A DNA stretch of 39,197 bases from JBMNKL01 sp050261495 (GCA_050261495.1 JBLNDI010000060.1:1-39197), one strand, 5' to 3'. Positions 8,378 to 17,257 are shown, counted from the first letter of the stretch. Program-made: numbers and translations. Notes: generated by a model not told the origin, from the letters alone.

Positions 8378-9262
8378 TTAAAACTCGATTTTTTCCCGTG
8401 CTACAAGCTTGTTGATAATAAAAGTCAGTATCAGGCACTCAATTATGAATATGACGGCTATTGCGCATCCCTGTCCGAAGTCCGAGGCCGAAAACGCCTT
8501 ATAAAACAACTGGTAAATGACGGTTCTCGACACGTCGCCGGGTCCTCCGGCCGTCATTACCCTGACATGCGCAAATTGAGACATGCAGCCCAGCGCCGAC
8601 AGGACAAGAAGGTACTTGGTCACCTCTTGCAAAAGGGGAATTGTAATTTTTATGCTGGTTTTTACAAATCCCGCGCCGTCAATAAGCGCAGCTTCATAAT
8701 ATGTCTTCGGGATTGCCTTGATGCCCGTATAGAAAAGCAAGGCATTAAGGCCGATATATTGCCATAGGAATGCTACTGTTATAGCCAATACCACCGTTCT
8801 TTCGTCTGAAAGCCATGCAAGAGCCAGCTTGTCGAGCTTCAGGGCAAATAATATGCTGTTGATCAGGCCCCACTGCGGTTCGTATATCGCAATCCACATC
8901 TGTGCAATTACAGTTACGGAAAGCACCGCGGGGAAAACGCTGCTGGCTTTGAAGAACCTTTTTATTGATTCGCTCTGCCTATCCATGATTAGCGCAAGAG
9001 CCAGCGAAATCGGCAGACCTACGAATGTAGAAATCAACACGATAATCAGCGTATTCTTATTAGATCTCCAGAAGGTCGAATCCTGCAATACACTCAAATA
9101 ATTCTTGAACCCTACGTACCCCATATTTTTAAATCCGTCATTTTCCTGGAAGCTTATGTTGATTTCAGGAAATATCGGGTAGATAACAAAAGCAGTAAAT
9201 AACAGCAGTGCAGGAAAAGAAAATATGAATATTGCAAGCTTGTTGCCATAAAATTTGTCCAT
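8378..9262 (-). CDS. ABC sugar transporter permease, CUT1 family (MalF-like)
   Basis: A 294-residue membrane protein starting MDKFYGNKLAIFIFSFPALL, with six predicted helices and the permease loop YYEAALIDGAGFVKTSIKIT, which couples to the ATPase. It would form the membrane channel together with the next gene. The start at ATG 9262 is favoured by GAGGGTGG with a 5-nt spacer; the ATG at 9277 overlaps that site. It is separated from the binding-protein gene by a long intercistronic hairpin, a common arrangement that lets the binding protein be made in excess over the membrane subunits. Confidence 0.93.
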   Translation of the reverse strand: MDKFYGNKLAIFIFSFPALLLFTAFVIYPIFPEINISFQENDGFKNMGYVGFKNYLSVLQDSTFWRSNKNTLIIVLISTFVGLPISLALALIMDRQSESIKRFFKASSVFPAVLSVTVIAQMWIAIYEPQWGLINSILFALKLDKLALAWLSDERTVVLAITVAFLWQYIGLNALLFYTGIKAIPKTYYEAALIDGAGFVKTSIKITIPLLQEVTKYLLVLSALGCMSQFAHVRVMTAGGPGDVSRTVIYQLFYKAFSASDFGQGCAIAVIFIIECLILTFIINKLVAREKIEF

Positions 9263-9283
9263 GCATACCACCCTCATTAGTCA

Positions 9284-9319
9284 ACATCCCTATATGAGTT
9301 TTTGCTCATATAGGGATGT
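9284..9319 (-). other. Intercistronic stem-loop between binding-protein and permease genes
   Basis: A perfect 15-bp inverted repeat (ACATCCCTATATGAG and its complement) with a 6-nt loop, 45 bp after the binding-protein stop. On the transcribed minus strand it is not followed by a T-run, so it looks like an RNA-stabilising or partial-attenuation hairpin rather than a full terminator. A T-run does follow on the plus strand. Confidence 0.7.
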
Positions 9320-9364
9320 GTTTTTTATCTGATTTCCCTTAAGTAGTCACAATAACCGGTTTGT

Positions 9365-10744
9365 TTATTTGAAGTTTTCAGCCCATACCGGGTTGATTGC
9401 CTTGATCCATTCATCAGGCGAGTAATTGCCTGTCAGGAGTTTGCTGTTTTGTGTGGCAAATTCCGCTGACATCTTGGCGTTGAATGTAGCAGCCCACATC
9501 GAAGGTATCTTGATCTTCGCGGCATTGAACTGTTCAAGGCTCTTTTTCAGCAGCGGAGAAGTTATTTCAACTTCCTTGCCCGTGTCATACATTGTCGGAG
9601 AGCCGTTGTCATTGTAGTACAGCGCATCCTGGATCGCGCAGAATATCGCAAAGTTGGCGGCTACATCAGGATTCTTGGATTTTGACGATGCGAGATATCC
9701 GCTCAGAGGAGCTCCCCAGTACTGAACCGCGTCATTCGGGTCAAGCCCTTCTTTTGCAACAGGCCACGGCATGAAGTCCGTATCGGGCGCCTGCTTTTCA
9801 AGATTGGCGGTTTCCCAAGTAAACATTACCAGCATGGCAGCCTTGCCTGACGTATATGCTTCAATTGACGGGCCGTAATCCACGTTGGTAGCGCCAGGGC
9901 CGAACGCGCCGATCTGGGCCAATTTCTGGATCCTGGCCAGGGCATTTCTTACAACGGGATTGCTGAAATCAGTCTTGTTGTCGATGAGATCCTGGGCAAC
10001 CTGCGGGTCCTCGGCCATGATCATTGTCTGCACCATGCAAAGGTTCGGAACCCAACCGTCCTTACCAAATATGGATATCGGAATAAGCCCTTTGCTCTTA
10101 AGAACTTCGCAAACTTGCACGAGTTCGTCGAAAGTCCTGGGGACCTCGAGGTTGTACTTCGCAAATATATCCTTGTGGTACCAGATTCTCGGCGTGAAAT
10201 ACTGGTCCGCACCGGGCTGCACGCAATAAAGTTTTCCGTCCTTGTCCGGCTGCACGAGAGCAGGCAGCTTGATCTTCTTGTCAAAACCTGATGCTTTCAC
10301 ATACGGCAGCAAATCAAGCGCATTACCCGCTTCAATGACAACCGTGGAAAGGTTTTGTTCGGAGAACCATACGTCGGGCATATCTCCGGACGCGTTGTAT
10401 GCTTTCAGCTTGTTCGCATAATCCTGTCCGCCGCCGCCCAGGTCATACTCGACTTCAACATTCGGGAATTCCTTTGGAGCATTAACTTTTATGTAATTTT
10501 CACGGATATTGTTCCTGTTGTCGTCCGCGCTCAATGAAAGGAACTTGATTTTTACTTTCTCCGCGGGCTTTTGCTCTTCTGTCGTCTTTGCCTCTTCTGT
10601 TGCCTTTGGCTCATCTTTCACGGTCTGTGCAGTTTCCTGTCCGGCGCTCGCATCTTTAGCAGGCGCTTCCTTGCTGCAAGCCGTAATTGACAAAACCATG
10701 GCAATGACCGTAAGAATAACCACCAGCTTTGTTAGCTTTACCAT
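9365..10744 (-). CDS. ABC sugar transporter substrate-binding lipoprotein
   Basis: A 459-residue extracytoplasmic family-1 solute-binding protein. The signal peptide (K-rich start, hydrophobic core) ends in a lipobox with the lipidated Cys at residue 23 (SITACSKE). A Glu/Lys/Thr/Ala-rich linker of about 40 residues precedes the binding domain, which contains the usual segments for CUT1 proteins (DVWFSEQN, YTSGKAAMLVMFTWE). It would capture oligosaccharides at the cell surface and hand them to the two permeases. ATG 10744 has AGGAGG 9 nt upstream; a longer in-frame ATG at 10984 overlaps the response regulator gene and has no supporting features. The ligand cannot be read from sequence; the neighbouring glycosidases point to fucose- or xylose-decorated oligosaccharides. 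Confidence 0.93.
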   Translation of the reverse strand: MVKLTKLVVILTVIAMVLSITACSKEAPAKDASAGQETAQTVKDEPKATEEAKTTEEQKPAEKVKIKFLSLSADDNRNNIRENYIKVNAPKEFPNVEVEYDLGGGGQDYANKLKAYNASGDMPDVWFSEQNLSTVVIEAGNALDLLPYVKASGFDKKIKLPALVQPDKDGKLYCVQPGADQYFTPRIWYHKDIFAKYNLEVPRTFDELVQVCEVLKSKGLIPISIFGKDGWVPNLCMVQTMIMAEDPQVAQDLIDNKTDFSNPVVRNALARIQKLAQIGAFGPGATNVDYGPSIEAYTSGKAAMLVMFTWETANLEKQAPDTDFMPWPVAKEGLDPNDAVQYWGAPLSGYLASSKSKNPDVAANFAIFCAIQDALYYNDNGSPTMYDTGKEVEITSPLLKKSLEQFNAAKIKIPSMWAATFNAKMSAEFATQNSKLLTGNYSPDEWIKAINPVWAENFK

Positions 10745-10782
10745 TTTCCCAGACCTCCTTGTTTGATTAGAAATTAGAATAT

Positions 10783-10840
10783 AACCTTCCGAAAGGTTTG
10801 ATGTTATTTTGATTATAAAGCCGCGGCCTGGCGCGATGAA
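10783..10840 (-). promoter_or_regulatory. Putative activator-dependent promoter and leader hairpin of the ABC operon
   Basis: In the 133-bp gap upstream of the binding-protein gene the minus strand has a perfect -10 TATAAT (10812-10817) with a poor -35, TTCATC (10835-10840), at 17-bp spacing. A good -10 with a weak -35 is typical of promoters needing an activator; the upstream AraC-type regulator is the obvious candidate. A short inverted repeat, AACCTT/AAGGTT (10783-10798), lies in the leader. No copy of the LacI-type operator is present here. Confidence 0.5.
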
Positions 10841-10877
10841 GGGATAGTTTTTTGTTGACAAGGAAAAAAATCGGATT

Positions 10878-12506
10878 TTACTGCCTGATATTTTCGATAT
10901 ATTTGCTGGGAGGCAAACCGTAATATTTCTTAAAGCACTTTCCGAAGTAGTTGGCGTCGGTATATCCCACCCTGCTTGCAACATCCAGGATCAGGGTGTT
11001 TCCGGCGTCAAAAAGCTCCTTCGCTTTCCCGACCCTGAATTCGGTCAGGTATTCATTTATTGTCGTGCCTGTTTCACGCTTAAAGACAAAACAAAGGTGA
11101 GCGTAATTGACAAACAGGTTTCTCGCTATTTCATTGACGCTTAACTCATCATTCTGGTAGTTTTCCCTGATGTACCTTTTGACTTCTTCAATCAGCCTTG
11201 TCGCTTTTGAGCTCCTTGTTCTTTTGAACGCTTCCAGCGTATCCCTGAATATTCCTTCCACCAGCTTTTCAATTTCGTCCAGGGACCCTTTCGACCTGAT
11301 CTCTTCAATAATATTGATCTGGTTGTTCGGCAGTATATCCTTGATGCTCAACCCGATTTCCACGATAAATTCAAGGCAGGCGGACACCAATTCGATGCAG
11401 ATAACATAAAGAATCTCGTGATGAATGTTTTTGGCGCGGATTTCCTTGAATATTTGATTTACCAGGTTCATCACCTCGTTATCGTTGCCGGTCCTCATAT
11501 CCATCAAAAGCTGGTTCCTGTGCCCGGCCGAAAACAGGTTGACCCCTATTTCGGAATCCGCCACGGAATTGTATGCGATCACCCTGTTCTTTCCCACCGT
11601 TAATTTATTCTTTAGCGCTACAAGGGATTCCTTGTAGGATGACGAGATTTCATGCAGTGAATTCTTTTCGCTTCCGACGCCGATTGTGACAGTGAAATTC
11701 AAATGCTTGCAGACAGCGTCCATTATCCATTCCAGCTTTCTTTCAAGAAGCTGGCTGAAACCGTCCCATTTGTCCGATTCGTTTGAACCTAGAATTATGC
11801 ATATCCTGTCGTCATTATCGTAGCAAAGCTCATAATTATTGAAGCATCCTGTCAGGATTTCACCCGCAATATTGGATACTGCAAATTTCCAAAGCTGCAT
11901 TTCCTCGTCATTCCAGGCCTGGCTTTCTTCCCGGTCTATTTCGATTGTCACTGCCCTGTAATACTTTGAATCAATATTAATGTTCAGGTATTCCATCTTT
12001 TTTCTTATCTCGTTTTCTTTCCTGATCAAACTTCCCTGCAACAGTTCATTCAGCAACTTGTCCTTCAGCGTGGGCAGGCTGTCTTTAACCTGCCGTTTCA
12101 GGCTGTCGATTTCAATCTTTATACTCTTTTCTTTATCAATAAGCGTTCTTAAATCAAGAAGCGTTTTAATCAATTCTTCCTCGTTGACAGGCTTTAATAT
12201 ATAATTATAAACTCCCAGGGCGACCGCCTGCTTGGCATAGCCGAACTCGCTGTGCCCGGTCAGGATTATAATCTTGCTTTCAATGCCTTTTTCCTTGATA
12301 TTCTGCACCAATTCCAGTCCGTCCATAACAGGCATGTTTATGTCAACAATCATGATGTCGGGATTAAGCGCCTCTGCCTTCTCAAGAGCGTCTTTTCCGT
12401 TTTTGGCCTCACCGCATATGCTGAAACCAAGCTCCTGCCAGGGAATCGATATCTTTAACGCTTCCCTGAAATAGAATTCATCATCTACTATCATGATTTT
12501 CAACAT
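10878..12506 (-). CDS. AraC-type response regulator (YesN-like)
   Basis: A 542-residue regulator. The N-terminal receiver domain has an acidic pair at 8-9, phospho-acceptor Asp55 (IMIVDINMPVMDG) and the switch Lys in YILKPVNEEE. A long middle region contains a GGDEF-like remnant typical of YesN proteins. The C-terminal AraC double helix-turn-helix covers roughly residues 440-540 (SVNEIARNLFVNYAHLCFVF; VGYTDANYFGKCFKKYYGLP). It lies 14 bp downstream of its kinase, so the two form a two-component pair. It probably activates the downstream ABC transporter operon, whose promoter has a weak -35. The signal is unknown but is likely an external sugar sensed by the kinase. Confidence 0.94.
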   Translation of the reverse strand: MLKIMIVDDEFYFREALKISIPWQELGFSICGEAKNGKDALEKAEALNPDIMIVDINMPVMDGLELVQNIKEKGIESKIIILTGHSEFGYAKQAVALGVYNYILKPVNEEELIKTLLDLRTLIDKEKSIKIEIDSLKRQVKDSLPTLKDKLLNELLQGSLIRKENEIRKKMEYLNINIDSKYYRAVTIEIDREESQAWNDEEMQLWKFAVSNIAGEILTGCFNNYELCYDNDDRICIILGSNESDKWDGFSQLLERKLEWIMDAVCKHLNFTVTIGVGSEKNSLHEISSSYKESLVALKNKLTVGKNRVIAYNSVADSEIGVNLFSAGHRNQLLMDMRTGNDNEVMNLVNQIFKEIRAKNIHHEILYVICIELVSACLEFIVEIGLSIKDILPNNQINIIEEIRSKGSLDEIEKLVEGIFRDTLEAFKRTRSSKATRLIEEVKRYIRENYQNDELSVNEIARNLFVNYAHLCFVFKRETGTTINEYLTEFRVGKAKELFDAGNTLILDVASRVGYTDANYFGKCFKKYYGLPPSKYIENIRQ

Positions 12507-12520
12507 GCCATCACCCCATG

Positions 12521-14329
12521 CTATTGATAAGAAACGGCAGGCAACCTTACTGTAACTTTAGTATATTCCCCAACCCTGCTCTCTATAGTTATCCCGTACT
12601 GTTCCCCATACAGCAGCTTCAGCCTCGAATTGACGCTGTAAATTCCGAATTCCGTGCTTTTCCGGTCTTTCGACGGATTCTTCAGGACACTTTTAATCTG
12701 CTCATCCGTCATCCCTACGCCGTCATCAATAACATCGATTTTAATTATATTCCGCTCGAGGCAGCCTTTGACAGTCAGCATTCCTTTTCCGGCTTTTTGC
12801 TTCAGCCCGTGGTAGATGGAATTTTCCACGAGAGGCTGCAAAGTCAGTTTTGGTATTTGATATTTCAATATCTCTTTATCGAAGTCCAGGACATAATCCA
12901 GGTATTCCATGTACCTCATCTTCTGGATGGACAGGTAATTGTCAGTAAGATGCATCTCGTCTTCAACCGATATGATATCATTTCCCCTGCTCAGAGAAAT
13001 CCTGTAAAAACCGGCAAGGTACTTGGCGGCCATTATCGCATTGTCTTTCAGGTTCAGCTTGATGAAGGAAATAATTGTTTCAATGGCATTGTACAAAAAA
13101 TGGGGCTTGATTTGCGATTGCAAAAGTTTGAATTCACTTTCCCTTTTCAATTTCTGCTCATTATAGATCTGCTCAAGAAGGCTGCTTATCCTGTCCATCA
13201 GGCTGTTAAAGCCCTCACCGAGCATGCCTATCTCGTCTTTTGCGTTAAAATTGGCCCTTAGCTGCAAGTTGCCGGACTTGATCTCCTTCATGATATTCAC
13301 CAGTTTCAGTATTGGCTTCGATATTGAATATGACAGCAGGTATGATGCGGCAAATGCAAACACAAGGCAGCCAATTCCGAAAATAACAATCAGCTTGGTG
13401 ATTTCCTTGTTCTCGTAGGTAATTTCATCCAGAGGGATTACGCTGATGATTTTCCAATTAAGCTTTTCAAAATCCGTCAGGGTTACTAAAGTCCGTATTC
13501 CGTCAATATTTACGATAATACTCTTTCCGTCGGGCATTTCCTCCAATTTGAAAGAACCCAGGTACCTTTCTTCGTCAAACATAGTGTACAGTTCACTTTT
13601 ATCCTGGGCGGACACGATTTTTTTCTCCGCATCAACTATAAAAAACTTATCGTTCTCATTTAAAATGTTTTCCAGGTACACGGAAGCAATATCTTTTTCC
13701 TTTATATAGAGTATTGCGGTACCGAGGATATGCCCCGTATCCATTCCGATAATGGTTTTCGCCAGGGCGAAAACATCCTCGTAATCGCCGTCTTTATATT
13801 TTATTCTAACCAAGCCTGTCCATACCGGCGTCTTTTCGTTGGTTATATATTCTATCAGGCTGCGGTTGAATACCGTGGCGATGCTGGAATTGTCAATGTA
13901 GCCTATCTGAAAAAAGATACCGTCCGTCGACATTATGCTTGCGGCGGCAATATGCGTCGTAGGCTGCACAACATTGCTTATCACGGTGGATAACGTTTTT
14001 TCCACCTCGAGGTAGCCGATTGAATCCAGGCTGGTGTTTTTAATCCGTTCCAGCTGGGTTTGCAGCCTGTTGTCCATCGATAATATTCTTACATAATCTT
14101 CCGAATAGCTGGCCAGATTAAAAAGGCTTTTGTTGATCAGCGCCAATTCCCTTCCCGCGTTTCTCGTCGCTTTGTCTATTATCGCCTGGTTGGAAATCTT
14201 AATGGTCAGAATCGTGAAAACGGACAGTGACACCATAAGTATGCAGGCATAGAAAATAAATATTTTGCCCCTTATGGTTATGCTTCTTAAAAATACTATT
14301 AGAGGTACTTGGCGTTTATTCTTTTTCAT
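12521..14329 (-). CDS. Sensor histidine kinase, YesM family
   Basis: A 602-residue membrane kinase. One membrane helix near residues 18-45 is followed by a large extracytoplasmic sensor domain (about 45-300, Cache-like), a second helix near 305-335, a HAMP linker, then the His_kinase domain with phospho-acceptor His410 in QSQIKPHFLYNAIE and an HATPase domain (N-box LVENSIYHGL, G-box DDGVGM). This architecture is usual for kinases that sense extracellular carbohydrates in Firmicutes. The ATG start has only a GGGG element 2 nt upstream, so translation may be weak, or coupled to the gene before it. It is followed by its regulator after 14 bp. Confidence 0.94.
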   Translation of the reverse strand: MKKNKRQVPLIVFLRSITIRGKIFIFYACILMVSLSVFTILTIKISNQAIIDKATRNAGRELALINKSLFNLASYSEDYVRILSMDNRLQTQLERIKNTSLDSIGYLEVEKTLSTVISNVVQPTTHIAAASIMSTDGIFFQIGYIDNSSIATVFNRSLIEYITNEKTPVWTGLVRIKYKDGDYEDVFALAKTIIGMDTGHILGTAILYIKEKDIASVYLENILNENDKFFIVDAEKKIVSAQDKSELYTMFDEERYLGSFKLEEMPDGKSIIVNIDGIRTLVTLTDFEKLNWKIISVIPLDEITYENKEITKLIVIFGIGCLVFAFAASYLLSYSISKPILKLVNIMKEIKSGNLQLRANFNAKDEIGMLGEGFNSLMDRISSLLEQIYNEQKLKRESEFKLLQSQIKPHFLYNAIETIISFIKLNLKDNAIMAAKYLAGFYRISLSRGNDIISVEDEMHLTDNYLSIQKMRYMEYLDYVLDFDKEILKYQIPKLTLQPLVENSIYHGLKQKAGKGMLTVKGCLERNIIKIDVIDDGVGMTDEQIKSVLKNPSKDRKSTEFGIYSVNSRLKLLYGEQYGITIESRVGEYTKVTVRLPAVSYQ

Positions 14330-14388
14330 GACCCCAAATAATAATTTATATTAATTATACTAAATTAACCTGCCATACCAGCCGGATT

Positions 14389-16815
14389 TCATACGCCGCA
14401 CCTGATTTCCTCCCCGCTGTACCGGAGGGATACCTGCTTCTTCCCAACCACCTGCAAATTGAAAACGATTGATTCCGGCATCCCGTCAAAGAAGCCTTCA
14501 CGCTTTCCGACAGTCAAAACGCTTTCCTTGTCATTCCACGTTATTTCAATGGTAGTATAGGCGCCGTTTTCGTAATTATAGTTATCCTGCTCGTCCTGGT
14601 ACAGTGTAAAGGACCCGTCGGCTCCCGGGTATACGAGCAGACGGATTTGATCGTCGGAACCTGCTGCGCAGCATTGGGCAGCCTCCGCCACAGGTATAAT
14701 TGCCCCCGCTTTTGCATATATGGGGATAATGTCCAGCGGAGCTGCGGCGACTATGCTTTGGCCGCCGGGAAGTCTTTCATTTGTCCAGAAATCATACCAG
14801 TCGGTACCTGCCGGCAGGTATACCTTCCGTGTCTTTTCAACGTTTTCAAGAGGCGTAGAATTCTTTTCAAAGTACATCGGTTTCGTGACGGGGCAAACCA
14901 TCAACGCATTGCCGAACATGTACTGGTCCCTGATGTCATATACGTTTTTGTCATCCATGAAATCAAATGCCAGCAGGCGCATTATGGTGAACCCTTTCAG
15001 AGTTACCATGCCTGCCATGGAATATATATACGGCATAAGCCTGTAGCGCAGTTTTATAAATTTCACAATCGAGTCGTAGAACGTCCCGCCCTCTTCTCCG
15101 AAATTCCAGACCTCTCTCCTTACATCCGTGCCGTGGGAACGGAATATGGGCAGAAAAGCGCCGAATTGCAGCCACCTGGTATAGAGCTCGCGGTAACCCA
15201 TATCATCGCAGCCGCCTTCAAAATCGCCATCCCAAAACCACGTGTCGCCTTTTTTCACGAAAAACGCCCCGATATCCAATGTCCAGTACGGCAGCCCTGT
15301 GGCACAGAAATTCAACCCTGCCGGGATCTGTTTTTCAAGCGTGCTCCATTTCGCGCTTATATCGCCTGACCATAAAATAGTACCGTATTTTTGCTGCCCT
15401 GTGTACCCGCTTCTTGTAAGATTGACAACCCTCTTGCCGTCAGTCACGCTTCTCTGGCCTTCATACATAGTCCTTGAATGGAACAGCGGGAACGCGTTGG
15501 TAAGGGTTTCATCCATATAGACCTTTGCCGTATTATGAAAGGCCAGGTAGTTTTGATCAGGTTCAGGTTTATACGGAGTATTCCATTCGGGAGTAATCGG
15601 TTCGCTTGAATCACACCACCAGGCGTCGATACCCTTTGAGAACAATCCTTCGTTTGCTTGTTTCCAGTACAACTTGCGCGCTTTTTCATCAAAGGCGTTA
15701 TAGATTTCCGATTGCTGGAACAGGCAGCCGTTTTCCTTCATTTCGGCATAATTCTCCGTGCTTTTGTTCATATTGGGCCATATGGAAATCATGAAATGTA
15801 CTCCGTTTTCATGCAGCACACGGGTCATTTCCCCGGGATCCGGGAAACGGGATTTATCAAAGCTCTTTTGTCCCCACTTGCCGTCCTCCCATGACATCCA
15901 GTCCAGGATTATGCAATCCAGCGGCACATTGCGGCGGCGGTATTCCAACGCGGTATCGATAATTTCCTGCTGGGTTTCATACCTTTCCTGCGACTGCATA
16001 TAGCCGAAAGCCCACTTGGGCAGCATGGCGGCTTTTCCTGTCAGTTTTCTGTATCCCAGGATTATTTCGTCGAAGCTTTTCCCGTATATAAAATAATAGT
16101 CAAGCTCGTTGGAAGCCTCATTGTAAAGATATGACCCGTATTCATTGTCATTGAATATCACGGGTGAATATGTATCCAGCAGTATGCCGTAACCCCTGGT
16201 GGAGAGCAGCATGGGCATTGCAATCTTCATATTGGCCTGGTGCAGGTATTTGCGCGTTCCGCGCAGGTTCAGGCTGCCTTCCTCATGCTGGCCCAGCCCG
16301 TAGAGCGCTTCATCTTCCGCCCATTCAAATTCCAGCCTGGTATGGTAAAGCGTTTTATCGTAAACCTTTTTGGCGTCACGGATTACTTCCTTCACACCAT
16401 CCGGCGTAACAATTCTTTCCACGGTACTGTCTTCATCCAGTATGGTTTTGTATGAATCGAACGGGATAAGCGTTTTGCCGCCCCCCGCAGGTTCCCTTGC
16501 CATAAGCCTGCCTGTGCCGTCATAATACGAAAACCTGCTGTTTGCCTTTTCAACAGTCATTGTAATTTTTCCGGTTGAAACCGTAATTTCTTTCTCATCC
16601 TCTGCGTGGCTCCACCGGCAGGTTTCTGTCCACGGAACCGTCCCGGGGCTTTGAAATTCATTAAAACTTTCCGAAAGGGTATACCTGATCCTGATAATTG
16701 AATCGGAATAAGGCTCTATTTTGATTTTTCCGTTTCCTGTTTCAAGGAGTAAAGCATTTTCCGCTTTAAAAACAGATTTTACGGTTGCCTGTTTGCTTTT
16801 CTGCGCTATCAGCAT
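14389..16815 (-). CDS. Glycoside hydrolase family 31, alpha-xylosidase-like
   Basis: An 808-residue retaining GH31 enzyme with an N-terminal beta-sandwich (about 1-240), catalytic barrel (about 260-620) and C-terminal beta domains. The likely nucleophile is Asp402 in IDAWWCDSSEP and the likely acid/base is Asp485 in LWSGDISAKW. The AWWxDxxEP signature is the type I associate with xyloglucan alpha-xylosidases rather than the WxDMNE type of alpha-glucosidases, so alpha-xylosidase is favoured but not proven. No signal peptide is seen. ATG 16815 has GAGAGG at 6 nt; the GTG at 16830 overlaps that region. It follows a good promoter with an overlapping operator and a leader of about 210 nt. With the two fucosidases it would dismantle fucosylated xyloglucan side chains, although no beta-galactosidase is present in the window. 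Confidence 0.9.
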   Translation of the reverse strand: MLIAQKSKQATVKSVFKAENALLLETGNGKIKIEPYSDSIIRIRYTLSESFNEFQSPGTVPWTETCRWSHAEDEKEITVSTGKITMTVEKANSRFSYYDGTGRLMAREPAGGGKTLIPFDSYKTILDEDSTVERIVTPDGVKEVIRDAKKVYDKTLYHTRLEFEWAEDEALYGLGQHEEGSLNLRGTRKYLHQANMKIAMPMLLSTRGYGILLDTYSPVIFNDNEYGSYLYNEASNELDYYFIYGKSFDEIILGYRKLTGKAAMLPKWAFGYMQSQERYETQQEIIDTALEYRRRNVPLDCIILDWMSWEDGKWGQKSFDKSRFPDPGEMTRVLHENGVHFMISIWPNMNKSTENYAEMKENGCLFQQSEIYNAFDEKARKLYWKQANEGLFSKGIDAWWCDSSEPITPEWNTPYKPEPDQNYLAFHNTAKVYMDETLTNAFPLFHSRTMYEGQRSVTDGKRVVNLTRSGYTGQQKYGTILWSGDISAKWSTLEKQIPAGLNFCATGLPYWTLDIGAFFVKKGDTWFWDGDFEGGCDDMGYRELYTRWLQFGAFLPIFRSHGTDVRREVWNFGEEGGTFYDSIVKFIKLRYRLMPYIYSMAGMVTLKGFTIMRLLAFDFMDDKNVYDIRDQYMFGNALMVCPVTKPMYFEKNSTPLENVEKTRKVYLPAGTDWYDFWTNERLPGGQSIVAAAPLDIIPIYAKAGAIIPVAEAAQCCAAGSDDQIRLLVYPGADGSFTLYQDEQDNYNYENGAYTTIEITWNDKESVLTVGKREGFFDGMPESIVFNLQVVGKKQVSLRYSGEEIRCGV

Positions 16816-17026
16816 ATTTAACCTCTCCACACATTAGTTTTAGAATTCAACCTGTAAATCATTGATAAGCTTGCCTGAACTTCAAGTTGCTGCGGGATTG
16901 TCCGGTCCGTATTTTTCTTCTGCCATTCGTGCCTTCGTTCCGCCGCCCATAAGCCGTGCGGAGGTGACCGGAGCGGTTGCAGATACGGGCCGTTAAAGCT
17001 TTAATTTGTTCGTTTGCCGCAAAAGA
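16816..17026 (-). other. Long 5' leader of the GH31 gene
   Basis: About 210 nt lie between the predicted transcription start region and the GH31 ATG. The stretch has GC-rich, self-complementary segments around 16.93-17.0 kb but matches no riboswitch I can recognise. Apart from a 22-codon frame without a ribosome binding site, I see no gene in it. Confidence 0.4.
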
Positions 17027-17038
17027 TAAAACGTTTCG
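17027..17038. promoter_or_regulatory. LacI-type operator candidate (site D), GH31 promoter
   Basis: TAAAACGTTTCG with the shared AAACGTTT core. It sits immediately downstream of a good -35/-10 pair, overlapping the expected transcription start, so a bound LacI-type protein should block initiation. Confidence 0.65.
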
Positions 17039-17043
17039 GTTTT

Positions 17044-17072
17044 ATGGTATCATTATCAAATAATGTTGTCAA
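17044..17072 (-). promoter_or_regulatory. Sigma-A promoter of the GH31 gene
   Basis: On the minus strand a consensus -35 TTGACA (17067-17072) and a -10 TACCAT (17044-17049) are separated by exactly 17 bp. Operator D follows directly. Transcription would continue through GH31, possibly into the kinase/regulator genes, because no terminator is visible in the 59 bp after the GH31 stop. Confidence 0.65.
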
Positions 17073-17190
17073 TGGCGGCAAAATTGGTTAAGCGGCGCTT
17101 TCAGCCAACCTGCCTTCCGCCGATGAAAGCATTGGCATTCGGCATATATGCGCCATATTCCCGCGGCAGTCGATAGGCTGCATGGTAAGG

Positions 17191-17224
17191 GGGACACTAC
17201 TACAATTTATTATAGCAGTGTCCC
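17191..17224 (-). terminator. Hairpin downstream of the aldo/keto reductase gene
   Basis: An inverted repeat GGGACACT / AGTGTCCC flanks an AT-rich loop of 18 nt, 33 bp beyond the reductase stop at the end of the catabolic operon. There is no T-run, so termination is only a possibility; it could also be an RNA 3'-end protecting structure or a relic of a mobile element end. Confidence 0.4.
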
Positions 17225-17257
17225 TCATGCGGGGTATGTTTTAAATCATAAAGAAGT

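Noticed and set aside
10745..10984. Longer solute-binding protein starting at 10984
   Set aside because: It overlaps the response regulator gene, lacks a ribosome binding site and would hide the clear lipoprotein signal peptide starting at 10744.
16900..16985. Short minus-strand peptide of 22 residues in the GH31 leader
   Set aside because: There is no ribosome binding site before its ATG (the preceding bases are pyrimidine-rich CACCTCC) and no recognisable sequence.
17191..17224. Insertion-sequence end
   Set aside because: No transposase fragment, no second copy of the arms in the window and no target-site duplication were seen.
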